This document shows positions 1-11,412 of a DNA stretch of 64,000 bases, in pieces (position 1 is the first letter of the stretch; each line of letters opens with the position of its first letter). Under the pieces are notes generated by a model. It did not search any database. It had not been told where the DNA came from and worked only from the letters and a program-made list of their open reading frames with translations. Source of the stretch: Naegleria lovaniensis (Eukaryota > Heterolobosea > Eutetramitea > Acrasida > Naegleriidae); the NCBI RefSeq assembly GCF_003324165.1, contig NW_025407857.1, forward strand, positions 372,001 through 436,000. The letters run 5' to 3'. The position numbers were made by a program, and so were the translations under genes.

Positions 1-1
1 G

Positions 2-3000
2 TCTGTAGTTACAACAAAAACGAGTAATTCTTCATTATTTTCTTCAGCAACGGATTCATCATGTTCATTAACTACAAGTGGTCACGTGCCACTAGTTTTG
101 AATATGGAGGAGGAGGAACCTTTTGAAGATGTTTTTGATGTTGTAGAACATGATGAATTGGATGTCATTGGAGGAGAAGCAATTCTCGAAGTGGATGATG
201 AATTACAGAAATCAAGTAAGAAAACACATCAAAGTACATCAACGAATCAGTATGTGGATCGAAATCATTGTCGCTGTGACGAGAATGTTATGAACGATGA
301 TGATGATTTGAAACGAAAAAATATCATGATAACGAATCATGGAATAACAACGATGGAAGATGTCAAACCACACAATACAATGGACAATGACGATGATGAT
401 TTTGGATTGAAACCTTTGAATTTATCAAATTCTAAATGGAAATCACAAAATTTACACACCACTACAAATATCTCATCCCAAAAAGCCAATGTCACGAATC
501 CAACCCAACAACATGTGGTCATTGAAGAAGAAATTGAAGAAGATTGTGACGAATTTGAGGACTATGATGAACATGAGGAAGAAGAACATGATCTATTAGT
601 GAATACCTCCTCCACCAACACCAACACCACTACTACTGCAACCACATTGAAACAACAAGATCTTTCATTACTTCCGTTCCGATCCCAGAAAAATTCAAAA
701 ACCTTCTCAGCTGCTCCATCTTCTTCTAATGTATCAACACCCCAGTACTCTCATCCAAGTGCCTCATCGGCAACAACTCCTTTCAAAGCAACACCAAAAT
801 CTGCCTTTCATTTAAGAAATACTAGTGTGACGAGTGACATGACTGTCTATTCAAGCATGTATGATGATTCTTTGGATCCATCTCTGATACAGAAATATTA
901 TGATGATTTTGATGATGATGATTATTTTGATTTGGAACCTCAAAAGTTAACAATTACTTCGAGTAAGCACAATTTTAATTTGAATGAGTTTGAAGAACCT
1001 TCTTTTGAAGATGGTCTCGAAGATATTCAGGATGACTTGTCACCGTTTATCATTCAAGTGAACACCAATATTAAACGACAAGTGAACAAAATTGGAGGTG
1101 AAGAGACTCGTCCTGAAGTGATTGGAAGTTCGCACTCGGGACGAAATCCAGTCTACACGATGGATCATGACGACGATGAGAAAATACCGAGTACTATTTT
1201 TGGTCGAATCAAAATTCCAAGAAAGAGTGGAGAAGCTAAAGCTCAACAAGCACTTTACAAAATGTTGGCCTCCAAAGAAGGAAGAACTCGAGCAGTTTCT
1301 GATGTCACAAGTTTCATACCAAAAATTGCTGCATCGATATCGAACTCGACAAGATCTGCCATCACACCTCCTACGAATTCAAATCTAGAAGATACTCTGT
1401 ATCTATTTTCTGTAAATAATGATCCACAATTGAACAATAGTGAACATTTTCGAATTCGAAAGGAGAGCGTCAAGCTTGTAGAAAACTTGGGATTGGATGG
1501 ACAAATTTCTGAATCACATTTCAGACAGTCTGACTTGACACTCGAAAAGCAACGAATCAATTTTTTGCATTTATATTCACCCATGCATCGAGAGAAGATT
1601 CGAACAGAAGTATCACTCGTTCTTCAATCACTGTTTAGAGGTTATGTTGCTCGAAAAAAGCTCATCAAAGGTCTTGTTTATATGGAATATATTTGTACAG
1701 CTGCGTTGGGTCATGCTTGGAGAATGAAATTGAAAAAGTTGAAAATGGAACGAGACTTGTTAAAACCTCAACGAACAGTGGTGGATGATGTGAAATCAAC
1801 TATAGAATACTCTCCTGTCAAAGGAGATGAAAAGGTGAATTTACAATCACAGAGAGTAGTCACACCAACAATGACCAAAAGCATTTCTTCTCCCAACAGT
1901 AGCAAATCTTCGAGTGTTCCATTGCAAGCAGCAGTGTCTCCAATAAGTGTCAAGTCAGCCGACTCTCAAGTGGTTCCAATGATGGTTGACAGCTCTTCCA
2001 TGTCTCACTATTCCAAAAATGTAGATAAGATCATTCAATTTCAAGCATTGTGTAGAGGATATACGAAAAAGCTTTCCACACTGATACGAAATCTCAAATT
2101 AGAGAAGCGACGTCATTTATTAACGAAGAGTCATCCACTCATTCGACATGTCTATATTGCCTATTTAGAGCTCCTTGTTGGAAAATTAGATCTTCAGAAA
2201 GATGTAAACGATAAGCAGAAATTGATGGAAATTGACAATCCTTCCACCACGAACATTATTATGAAAAAACACAAACTATTTCCTCGATTTCTTGAAAATA
2301 TTTATCAATTAGTTTCATGTAACACAAAGGTAAGTGTGACCTTCAAATTTTAGTCAATTAACATCAATTAATATCCGTTCATATTGTTATTTTCACATGA
2401 ACAGAACAAGTATCGCATCATGAGAAGATCCCTTCGAGACGTCCTACTCGAGAGTAATCATCCAGACTGTAAAGAACTTGTAGATATTTATGACAAACAA
2501 AAATACAATCTAAATCAAATAGGAAACGTTACTCATGAACTCGACAGTGAAAGTTTTGAAATGAAAGTTTTTGTGGAATTTTTACTCGATCAAGGAAATG
2601 TGCTCCCGAAAATACTCGCTCAAATACTTCTCTCAGATCAAGTCTATGAAATGAATCGACATTTATTTGATAATTCATTCATTTCAAAGCAAAAATTCAA
2701 ACACACGATTCTATTAGTTCATGAACAGAAACCCATTCATTTCTCAAACCATTCCAAACAGATTTATACTGAAAAATCACCCATGACTAGTGATGTGAAT
2801 GCCGTGGACATTGCCTTCTTGTGTGAAGAATTGAGTAGGGTATTCTTTGATTTCAAGTACACACCTGCACTCTTTGAAAAGAGACATTATGTGTTTCATT
2901 CCACCGTGTGTGAATTGTTGGAATTATTCAGGGGAGGAGGCAGAGAACCCATTGGCCACTTGAGAAGCAACAGTCTGTATGACAGCAGTGATCATGATTT

Positions 3001-3526
3001 CAACACCATACTGAACAAGATTATTTTCAATCGATTTATTCCAACTCTATATTCCATGTTTTCAATGGAGTTAAAAACATTGGAAACAAGTAGAAGTTCA
3101 AGCAAGAACCCAACTCAAACCATATGGGATTTAATAGTGAACATTCAGCAGCAACAACAGATGCAAAATGCGAATACCCATAACAATCCTCCTGTTATTT
3201 CAGCATTGGAGACAACAATTCAAAATGTGAATGACACGTTCAAACATCAATTAGAATTTCTCAAAAAGAAAAAGTCTTTCGCACCCGTTGAATTGTCAAA
3301 GATGAAATTCAAATCATTGATTTGTTATGGCCTATCACACAAGATATTAGACAAGATTTTAACACAAATTTTGTGCTCTCAGAGTCCTGTTCTTGTTCAT
3401 CATGTGAAAACAAACTCATTACTCCTCTCTGTGCCAGTTCAGAATAGTATCATTTCTGGAATTGTCTCTCTTCAAGATGCTCACACATTCAATTTTTCAT
3501 TGACAGAACCACTTTTTGCACCTTAA
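2..3526 (+). CDS. IQ-motif protein, 5' partial
   Basis: The reading frame is already open at the window edge, so the true start lies upstream; no ATG is forced here. Exon 1 runs to 2329, the intron is 2330-2404 (GTAAGT donor, ACAG acceptor, phase 0) and exon 2 is 2405-3526, ending in TAA. The N-terminal half is acidic and low-complexity (Asp/Glu and Ser/Thr runs). Two IQ-like segments are visible near 1610-1670 (core LQSLFRGYVARKKL) and 2030-2080 (FQALCRGYTKKL), which suggests calmodulin or light-chain binding. The C-terminal 370 residues are helical and match no family I recognise; a role as an IQGAP-like scaffold is possible but no RasGAP arginine finger is evident. The IQ motifs are seen directly; the calmodulin link is inferred. 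Confidence 0.75.
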
Positions 3527-3538
3527 ATAAAAGATATT

Positions 3539-3617
3539 ACCGTTATTGCACTGTGCAGTGAAAACTTTACAAAAACCGTTACATGAATTTTAAAAAAATT
3601 AAAATTTTTAACCGTTG
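3539..3617 (-). promoter_or_regulatory. Three Myb/MSA-like motifs upstream of histone H3
   Basis: ACCGTT cores occur at 3539-3545, 3574-3581 and 3609-3617. On the minus strand each reads as AACGG(T), the core of plant mitosis-specific activator elements bound by three-repeat Myb proteins. They lie 94-172 bp before the H3 start codon. Function is inferred from the motif only. Confidence 0.35.
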
Positions 3618-3635
3618 TGAATTCAAAATATTTAA

Positions 3636-4127
<492 letters not shown>

Positions 4128-4440
4128 ATGAACCACACACTCGCACACCATTCTTTCATGTACATAGAGATACAAATCGTTGAGGTGAGTCCTTGTTTTT
4201 ACTAACCCCTTTTATTTTGAATGACAATATTCTTCATGTGCCACGTGTTTGTTGGCACTGGCATTGATGGCAAACAATGTAAATGTTTTGGTGCGATTGA
4301 ATTTTGTAACCCACTGAAGTGGAATCACATCCCACTATTCTAGAATCCTAAGCCTGTAATAACTTATTAAACCATAACATTACATAACATTAGTGTTAGT
4401 ATGTTGTCCATCCTGTTGTTTCATACCCACATATGACCCC
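4128..4440. other. Intergenic, H3 3' flank
   Basis: AT-rich spacer with no convincing open frame or RNA gene. It contains the H3 3' UTR and leads into the fossil gene fragment that follows. Confidence 0.5.
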
Positions 4441-4545
4441 TTGAAGCGAATAGCCCTCTACTCCAAATTTCTTGAAAATTATCTCCAGTTTATTAAGGCT
4501 TCAATTTTGTTCTATTTCAAAACCAAATCATTGGAAATCATTCCA
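4441..4545 (+). pseudogene. Fossil tandem copy of the downstream gene (4625-5683)
   Basis: Two pieces of the neighbouring gene sit here joined together. 4441-4479 resembles 5198-5236 (both encode IALYSK..EN), and 4492-4545 matches 5627-5680 at 48 of 54 positions (both encode LFYFKTKSLEIIP). About 390 bp between them in the intact gene are missing, and the stop codon after the final proline is changed, so the frame runs on into the 5' end of the real gene. This is the remnant of a head-to-tail duplicate that lost its 5' part and middle. Confidence 0.8.
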
Positions 4546-4624
4546 TCGGAACAAATTAACTTGAGTTTCCATCGTTCTTTTATTGTATTCATCAAACATC
4601 ATCACAACAAATCATCACAAAAAA

Positions 4625-5683
4625 ATGGCTTCTGGTGCTTTGTTGCTCATAGAAGGCGATAACCCTGATACCTGCAAAGAGTTCAATCAAATTGTTTTTG
4701 TTCCCGTGCTAATGTATGACAATAACTGGAAGATTCATGTTCTCTTTCCCAGAATCAATGAAGAATCTATAGACAACTTCGAAATATCCTTCAGAAAATT
4801 GACTAAAAACCAGGTCAAAAGCAAAGCAACATGTATCATTGAATACCCCCCAAAACCAAAACCGAAATTCAGTTTATTTGGTCCTCATAAAATTGAAATT
4901 GTTGATCACAAAATAAGTCGTCACGAGATAATTACCAACAACGAGACATTTTGTTATACTAAATATGAGTTGACACTACAGCCGTCAGAGCACATTATGC
5001 AATCAGAATTCTCTTCTGAAAACAGGAAAATATTTGATGTTTCATTGAAAACAAACAGAGATGACCATTTCGTTCGAAAAATAGCGGTCGAATTTTATCG
5101 GGATTTATGTTGCTTTACAGCGGTACAGTGTCTACAAACAACTTTCACACATTTTGAATCGAATTTGTATGCCGTCACAACAGCGTCTGAAGATAGTTTC
5201 AAAAAAATAGCCCTATACTCAAAAATGTTTGAAAACCGATATTCTCCACAAAGTGAGTTTGTATCACGTGTCTTTAATTACAAGGTTGATATGAAATTGT
5301 TGGAACAAATCAAAGATACAAACACAGAAAGAATTGTAGAATTATTAAGCGAAGACCCGGCCTTTATTTTATACACTTTGTGTTTTGATTCATCTTATAC
5401 TGAAGAAGAAAAACAAGTAACACAAGAATACCTGTCCAAAATATATAAGGTCCAACCGAACGCAAGGAATTGGATTATACCGTTTGAATCAATTCAGTCA
5501 TTACCCTTATATCCAAAACTGTTGTTAGCAAGAAAGAAAAGTGGATTCGATGCCATTTTTGGTACGGCAAGCCGTTTGCTTTCAACTGGCCTTTTTGTTC
5601 CAACAAAAATTACCAAAGATGAGTTGATAGAGGCTTCAATGTTGTTTTACTTCAAAACAAAATCATTGGAAATCATTCCATAA
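4625..5683 (+). CDS. Uncharacterised 352-aa protein
   Basis: The start is taken at 4625 (context AAAAAATGG, encoding MASGALLLIEGDN); the frame upstream is open but belongs to the fossil copy. The product has no signal peptide and no membrane segment. The N-terminal 140 residues are beta-rich with an EYPPKPKPKF proline stretch. The middle is helical, and the C-terminus ends in KTKSLEIIP. I recognise no family. The short alternation of strands followed by helices could be a C2-like or arrestin-like domain plus a helical tail, but this is a guess. It has been duplicated at least once, because a decayed copy lies immediately upstream. Confidence 0.75.
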   Translation: MASGALLLIEGDNPDTCKEFNQIVFVPVLMYDNNWKIHVLFPRINEESIDNFEISFRKLTKNQVKSKATCIIEYPPKPKPKFSLFGPHKIEIVDHKISRHEIITNNETFCYTKYELTLQPSEHIMQSEFSSENRKIFDVSLKTNRDDHFVRKIAVEFYRDLCCFTAVQCLQTTFTHFESNLYAVTTASEDSFKKIALYSKMFENRYSPQSEFVSRVFNYKVDMKLLEQIKDTNTERIVELLSEDPAFILYTLCFDSSYTEEEKQVTQEYLSKIYKVQPNARNWIIPFESIQSLPLYPKLLLARKKSGFDAIFGTASRLLSTGLFVPTKITKDELIEASMLFYFKTKSLEIIP

Positions 5684-6012
5684 AAACAACTTCACCAATA
5701 CACTTTATTGTGTTTTGGTGTGTCTAAATACTAAGTCTATCCTTTATTTAAGAGCCACTACTGCTATGATGGAAATGATTGTAAAAATTAATCCAACGGA
5801 TCGCAACACATTAGTGATACTTTCCACCTGATACACAACTGGTATAAATAATGCACAAAGGAAACGTAAATCTTCTTCCCTTTCTGTTAGCATTTCCTTA
5901 TTGCTCAGATTGAATTCTACACGAGCCTTATTAAATTTGATCCCAAAAATTCAAGCAAAATGTTAAACGACTCATTAGTGTGAAACCCAAACAAATCCTC
6001 ATTCAACAAAAA
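5684..6012. other. Intergenic
   Basis: AT-rich spacer holding the 3' UTR of the upstream gene and the leader of the RING protein. No feature seen. Confidence 0.4.
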
Positions 6013-6642
6013 ATGTCTGGTTTCAACTTTAACCCGAAACCAACAACGAACTCAAACTCTTCTGATCCCAAAAGCTCGCCATTTCTTACGTTCGGATCAT
6101 CACCATTTAACTTCAACCTACCATCCTCCAATACGCCACCAAGTGGAGCGTCATCGTCCGATGAGAAAAAAACCTTCTTCACTTTAAATTCATCAAACAA
6201 CTCTACAGATCATTTCCCCGAAATTCATAAAGAAATTGAACGGTTATCGAAATTAATTCAATCAGCAGAATCGTCAAACAAGTCAAACAGTGAAGAATTA
6301 CAGAAATTGAAAAAAGAAAATGAAAAGCTAAAGGAAGAAATTGAAATGTCTAAAAGCGCTCTCTCAAAATCAAAACTACTTCCAGATGATTTGCAAGTAG
6401 TAACATTGGATACCATTCGACAAATTAAATTGAATTTAATAGAATCGCAAAAACTGGTTTTAGAGCGAGAAATGGAATTAGTTGAGTCGGACAACTTTTG
6501 TTCTTGTTGCTTGGCCTCAAAGAAGACTGTTGTTTTTCTACCATGTTGTCATTTATGTACTTGCGAGAAATGTTCTTTGAAATTAACTGCGTGCCCACTT
6601 TGTCGGAAAAACATTGAAAAGTCAATTTACACACATAATTGA
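6013..6642 (+). CDS. C3HC4 RING-finger protein
   Basis: The start is ATG 6013 (AAAAAATGTCTGG), giving 209 aa; an in-frame GTG upstream is ignored. Residues 1-60 are Asn/Ser/Pro/Phe-rich with several FNF and FGS motifs. Residues about 75-125 form a charged coiled coil. The last 45 residues are a RING of the metazoan IAP/MGRN type: a CxxC pair, then CxHLCxCxxC, then CPLC. Such RINGs act as E3 ubiquitin ligases by binding an E2. The coiled coil suggests dimerisation. The substrate is unknown. The architecture (disordered N-terminus, coil, C-terminal RING) is common in protists. Confidence 0.85.
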   Translation: MSGFNFNPKPTTNSNSSDPKSSPFLTFGSSPFNFNLPSSNTPPSGASSSDEKKTFFTLNSSNNSTDHFPEIHKEIERLSKLIQSAESSNKSNSEELQKLKKENEKLKEEIEMSKSALSKSKLLPDDLQVVTLDTIRQIKLNLIESQKLVLEREMELVESDNFCSCCLASKKTVVFLPCCHLCTCEKCSLKLTACPLCRKNIEKSIYTHN

Positions 6643-7074
6643 ATTGGACATTGAGCTACCATGACCGCAAGAGTTGAAAGTTTGTGAAACAATCAGTTCA
6701 ACAACAAGTTGCTATCGTCTTTAAATTTCATGTATCTTGTACAGTTATACACCATGATTAAACTTGTAAATAAGGATATGCATAATTGGACATAATTGTG
6801 TTGCTTCTTCATTGGATTCACCCTCATTGAAATCATTGAAAAAAATTATTTTGTCATCTTTATCTGGACTCGCCATCCATTAAAAACATTACTTTTGAAA
6901 AAAAGTTCAATGCTTTGGTTCTAGTAATTGAACAAAAATCACACAATATTCGGAAAGAATTGAAAGAGATTTTAATATTTCATCCTTGTGCTACCGAAGA
7001 GAATAGATATTAAATTCTCCAAACCAAACCAACAAAATATCATCTCAATTAGGACCATTCATCATCATATCTGT
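6643..7074. other. Intergenic
   Basis: AT-rich spacer between the RING gene and FPGS. The frame into FPGS is open back to about 6988 but has no ATG before 7075. Nothing else seen. Confidence 0.4.
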
Positions 7075-9135
7075 ATGAAATCATTCTTTCGGAAATTACT
7101 ACTTGCCCATAACATCAGTTTGCAACGTTCACCTTCCAATAATTTATTCTTTGATTCAAAGCTTTGTTCATCCAAGACTCTTCTGGTTCATCCATCCGAA
7201 AAAACCGTTTACCCCACTTCTTGTTCAGCAACAACAACCTCTTCCACAGCATTCTTTCATCACGGAAATTGTTCTTCGTTATTGCGAGATTATTCATCAT
7301 CCAGGAGTGCAAGTAGTAGCAACGAGGACCACAAAAACATCATGCTATCGTCATCATCAATGAATACAGATCAACAAAACAAATCTACCACTTCCCTTGT
7401 GGATGAAATGGCACAACTCGATAAAAACTATGAAAATGCTTTGAAAATTTTGGATTCTCTCATTGCAAGGAAAGTAACTTCCGATGTTGGAGGTCAGGAA
7501 CAAAATCTTGAAATTACAACCAATTGCTTAAAGAGGATTGGCGTTGACATCACAAAACTACCCATGATTCATGTAGCAGGTACGAAAGGAAAGGGAAGTA
7601 CCTGTGCATTTTGTGAAACTATTTTACGAAAGAATGGATTGAAAACTGGGCTTTTCACATCGCCTCACTTGATTGATATTCGGGAACGTATTCGTATCAA
7701 TGGGGCTCCAGTGTCAACTGAATTATTTGGATCTGCATTTTGGGAGTGTTATGACAAGCTCTGTCAATCGTCACTTGGAGGTGAGAAAGACCTCATCGCT
7801 AAAACAACCTATTTTCGATTATTGGTTGTCCTTGCATTTAAGATTTTCGTTGATGCAGGTGTGGATGTGGCTATTATTGAAGTTGGAATAGGAGGACGAT
7901 ATGACGCTACAAATATTATTCATCCTGTTGTGTGTGGAATTAGTTCAATTGGGTATGACCACATGGAAATTTTAGGAAATAGCCTTTATGAAATTGCCAT
8001 GCAAAAAGCAGGTATCATGAAAAAACATGTTCCATGTATTACATATCCTCAGAGAGAGGAAGCTATGGATGCCTTTGTCAAGTCGTCACAGGTATCAGGG
8101 TCTCCGCTCTACATGTGTCCATCGATTGAGGACTATGAGCGGGTTTTGAGCGAGGATGGAAAAATTCAAAGATTAGAATTAGGATTGAAAGGAGAACATC
8201 AACGATGGAATGCATCATTGGCCATAGCTTTAGCATTTGCATTTATGGAACGAACAAATAGGCATGAAAAATTGGAAATTCCTTCCTTTTCACCTCTTGA
8301 AGAGAGTATTGTGATTGAGAAATTTAAAAACAAATTGAGAGGAGAAGATTTGTCGTCGTCTCAATCGTCTTCCAAGTCATCAAAAAGTCTTTCAAACATT
8401 CCATCCTCTCTCTTGAATTCCAACATGTCACACATTCATAACACTCAACATGTAGAGACGTTTTTACCGTTCCACCTCCCAGAGGCCTACATCAATGGGT
8501 TGAGAGAATGCAAGTGGCCTGGTAGATGTCAGGTACTCTCTTTCCCAGGTCTCAGTTTTTATATTGATGGAGCCCACACCGATGAAAGCTTGGATTTGTG
8601 TCGAAAATGGTTTGTGAGTTGCATGGAAAAGAATCAAGTGAGTCAAGAACTCGACGATCATTACTATTTTTCAAGTGACAATGAAGAAAATGCATTATTG
8701 ACAACAGAACGACGAAAGCAAGCCCAAAATGCGGCTACCACCAGTACTCATAAGAAAGTACTTGTTTTCAATTATACAGGACCAAGAGATCCCAAAAAGT
8801 TGCTGACACCTCTCTCGAAATCTAGCGATTTATTTGACTATGTCATCTTTTGCCCAACAGACTCTGTGAAAAACAGTCTTAACAAGCATCATACAAGCAT
8901 TTCAAAACAAGAAGAAGAAAAATTGAATCTGTTAAGACAAACTTGGATTGATTTGACAAACAAAAGTGATAACATTCTTCTTTTCCACTCCATCAATGAA
9001 GTACTAGAGTTTTTATGGGACATGAAATCCGAGAAGGTTTCAGTTTTGGCCACAGGTTCCATTTATTTAATTGGAGATTTCAGTAGAAAATTACACAAGA
9101 TTTACAAAGCCATCTCGAAACGTGACAACAAGTAA
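7075..9135 (+). CDS. FPGS: Folylpolyglutamate synthase
   Basis: Encodes 686 aa from ATG 7075 (MKSFFRKLL). FPGS adds glutamates to tetrahydrofolate using ATP, which retains folates in the cell and its organelles. The P-loop GTKGKGS is near residue 172, followed by TSPHLIDIRERI, the folate-binding loop typical of the family, and then GIGGRYDATN and SSIGYDHMEILG. The C-terminal domain contains FYIDGAHT. Residues 1-25 are basic, hydroxylated and lack acids, so a mitochondrial presequence is likely. The protein is longer than typical (about 500 aa) because of Ser-rich insertions after the presequence and around residues 425-460. Identification is firm; localisation is inferred. Confidence 0.95.
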   Translation: MKSFFRKLLLAHNISLQRSPSNNLFFDSKLCSSKTLLVHPSEKTVYPTSCSATTTSSTAFFHHGNCSSLLRDYSSSRSASSSNEDHKNIMLSSSSMNTDQQNKSTTSLVDEMAQLDKNYENALKILDSLIARKVTSDVGGQEQNLEITTNCLKRIGVDITKLPMIHVAGTKGKGSTCAFCETILRKNGLKTGLFTSPHLIDIRERIRINGAPVSTELFGSAFWECYDKLCQSSLGGEKDLIAKTTYFRLLVVLAFKIFVDAGVDVAIIEVGIGGRYDATNIIHPVVCGISSIGYDHMEILGNSLYEIAMQKAGIMKKHVPCITYPQREEAMDAFVKSSQVSGSPLYMCPSIEDYERVLSEDGKIQRLELGLKGEHQRWNASLAIALAFAFMERTNRHEKLEIPSFSPLEESIVIEKFKNKLRGEDLSSSQSSSKSSKSLSNIPSSLLNSNMSHIHNTQHVETFLPFHLPEAYINGLRECKWPGRCQVLSFPGLSFYIDGAHTDESLDLCRKWFVSCMEKNQVSQELDDHYYFSSDNEENALLTTERRKQAQNAATTSTHKKVLVFNYTGPRDPKKLLTPLSKSSDLFDYVIFCPTDSVKNSLNKHHTSISKQEEEKLNLLRQTWIDLTNKSDNILLFHSINEVLEFLWDMKSEKVSVLATGSIYLIGDFSRKLHKIYKAISKRDNK

Positions 9136-9381
9136 TATTCACTCTCACATCAAGATGCAATGATGGTCCTATTGCGTCTCGTGTTATGTTGAATATTTTT
9201 ATACATTTTGAAAACAATGATTAATAACACACTAAGAAAATTCTCAACCAAATATTAAGATCTACTCCTTTTCAATTTCCATTCCAAACACAAAGTCTAC
9301 GCCACAACAAGAGGAGCAGCTTTTTGAAGAATGTTGAAAAAGAAATTTGACCATGTTTATGACCTCCATGCATGAGCTTTC

Positions 9382-10731
9382 TTAGGAATTGCCAATTTCT
9401 TCTTCTTGATGTGGAATCATTCCTCTGAAGAATAGACTCTGAATATATTTCCAAACCTTTCCAATCCACTCTAATGGTTTCAAGTCAAACTCATTGCTCT
9501 TCAAAAGCTCTTCATAGGTCATGTCATATTCAAACCATGAGAAGAACCAACATGTCAGCCAGTTCAGAGGATTCGAGGACGATCTCTTTTTTTCTTTACA
9601 CACATTGTTTTCCAATGAAGTGGAGTGTTCTTCTTCATTCATACTCTGCAGCTTCATGGCTTTGACTTGACAATACAAGTGTAATTGATAATGATACAAC
9701 ATGCACAATAGGACAGTGAGAAGACAAGCAACAACCACATCTGCTGTGTAATGTTCTTTTGACCACACAATACAAAACAATCCCATAATGCAACCTGAAA
9801 TCAGGACACACACCACAACAATTCTCATTCCAAGCCATATCCTTCTTCCAATTCTCGAACTAGATGACTGGAACGAATAAGTTGTTGAAGAATAATACAG
9901 GACAAAGAAGGTACACAATGTCACAGCACAGGTATGACCTGAAAACATGTAATCTCCACAAGTGTAACCAATCACGGTGGTTTCTTGTTCATTCTTCGAA
10001 GCACTTGTCCCAAATAATCTTTCCTTAAGTGGCATTTGTTGTAAGGTATGACATTTTGTGACATCATTGGCATTGGGAATGCTCAAGATTGTACTCGACA
10101 TGACAATGATTCTTAATATCAGCAGTACACCATCCAACAAGAGAAATCTAGCTAATATATTGAATCTATGAGTTCGATTGAAACACGACAACAAAACCAT
10201 GAGAAATGCCAAAACTGCCGTAATACATTCTGTGATTTTAAAAGCTTCTGGAAAAGGAGATGAAATTCGATCTAGGAGGATATCATGGAGTGGAGTTTGT
10301 GTTAAATCAACTGAAGGAACCAAAATATGCATGGTTATGAAACGAGTCAGAAAGGATGATGTGAAAAAGAAGGTACATGCAAACACGAAACGAATGAGTG
10401 GAGGAAACAAAAACGAATATTTGGAACAAGACGAATGAGCGGAGGACCTTGGACTCGAATTCATGTTGTTGGATTCATTGCTTATGGAGATGGATTGAAT
10501 GAAATTTCTCTGATTGAGAGTGAAGGACGGCGAATTGTGTAGGGAAACATCTGGTTGTAAGATTTGAATGGTAAAATGGGTGTCTTCAGAATGTTGTGCA
10601 TGTTCATTCACCTCCGTTTTGCTCAAGAGAGTGTCAAAGGAACGAGGACTGTCATTGCAGTCAATGGATGGAATGGAGTGCTCATGCAGTGGTGGAAGCA
10701 AATGAGGCAGGAATGTGTTGTGCTCTGACAT
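9382..10731 (-). CDS. Sphingomyelin-synthase-like membrane enzyme, copy A
   Basis: Encodes 449 aa from ATG at 10731. About 110 residues of Ser/His-rich cytosolic N-terminus are followed by six hydrophobic segments. The two signature motifs of the sphingomyelin synthase/inositol-phosphorylceramide synthase branch of the PAP2 superfamily are present: CGDYMFSGHT at 258-267, and HYTADV at 327-332 followed by the usual downstream YH. The catalytic His-His-Asp triad (H266, H327, D331) is therefore intact. The family transfers a phosphocholine, phosphoethanolamine or phosphoinositol head group to ceramide in Golgi or plasma membrane; which head group is used here cannot be read. A close tandem paralogue lies at 11413-12858. 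Confidence 0.88.
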   Translation of the reverse strand: MSEHNTFLPHLLPPLHEHSIPSIDCNDSPRSFDTLLSKTEVNEHAQHSEDTHFTIQILQPDVSLHNSPSFTLNQRNFIQSISISNESNNMNSSPRSSAHSSCSKYSFLFPPLIRFVFACTFFFTSSFLTRFITMHILVPSVDLTQTPLHDILLDRISSPFPEAFKITECITAVLAFLMVLLSCFNRTHRFNILARFLLLDGVLLILRIIVMSSTILSIPNANDVTKCHTLQQMPLKERLFGTSASKNEQETTVIGYTCGDYMFSGHTCAVTLCTFFVLYYSSTTYSFQSSSSRIGRRIWLGMRIVVVCVLISGCIMGLFCIVWSKEHYTADVVVACLLTVLLCMLYHYQLHLYCQVKAMKLQSMNEEEHSTSLENNVCKEKKRSSSNPLNWLTCWFFSWFEYDMTYEELLKSNEFDLKPLEWIGKVWKYIQSLFFRGMIPHQEEEIGNS

Positions 10732-11412
10732 GTTGTTGTTAGACTTTACTCTTCAACGTGAACGGATGTCAAAAATTTGTGAATGATGCTATCAGCCACT
10801 AAACAAACGCTACACTGTTTTTTTTGAAAACAGCAATTCACGTTTGGAATATAAGAAGAAGTAGAGCATGTGAATCTATCCCAATATTTGAGAAGCAATT
10901 GGAGCAAGCACTGTAATAGAAAATCTGTTCGCTTATTAAGGAAAGTAGGTGAATGACATAATGACAGAATTAACGGACAAAATGTTTGGGTTGGCCGGTT
11001 TTTAGACTGGATACAACAAACGAGAATTAATTTTATCAGTAGTATCCATTAACAACGTTACGTTGTAATGTTAAGGAATAGACATGGAAATTTACAACCT
11101 CGAATGACTGGAAATTGGTTTCGTTTTCATGAACCCATTGCCAAATTCCACGTTGTTCATCAACAATATTCTAGACGAAAGAGCAGTTGCGAACGTTTCG
11201 AATTGCGTGTCGGACAGACTTACCACAAGCGAGCTATCACCTGTCCACAACAGAATTATTCTACCTATGGGTCATTTCTATGGTAATCGTGTAACGTATT
11301 TGGAAATGAAAAATAGTACTGAACATCATTGAAAAAGACTGGGGTCTAATGTTTACCAAGAATCAATTAGTCATGAATTTGAATCAGTCATGAGCTCAAA
11401 ATACGAGCTTTC
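10732..11412. other. Spacer between the tandem lipid-synthase genes
   Basis: 681 bp with only short unconvincing open frames. The motif GGAGCAAGCACTGTA at 10901-10915 recurs in nearly identical form at 13160-13174 upstream of the second copy, so it probably was duplicated with the gene or is a shared promoter element. Confidence 0.45.

Noticed and set aside
5980-6012. GTG start 11 codons before the RING protein ATG
   Set aside because: Nuclear eukaryotic genes here use ATG in A-rich context; ATG 6013 fits the pattern of the other genes.
11068-11332. Two overlapping short ORFs in the spacer of the lipid-synthase pair
   Set aside because: They overlap in different frames and neither resembles a protein; more likely UTR or spacer.
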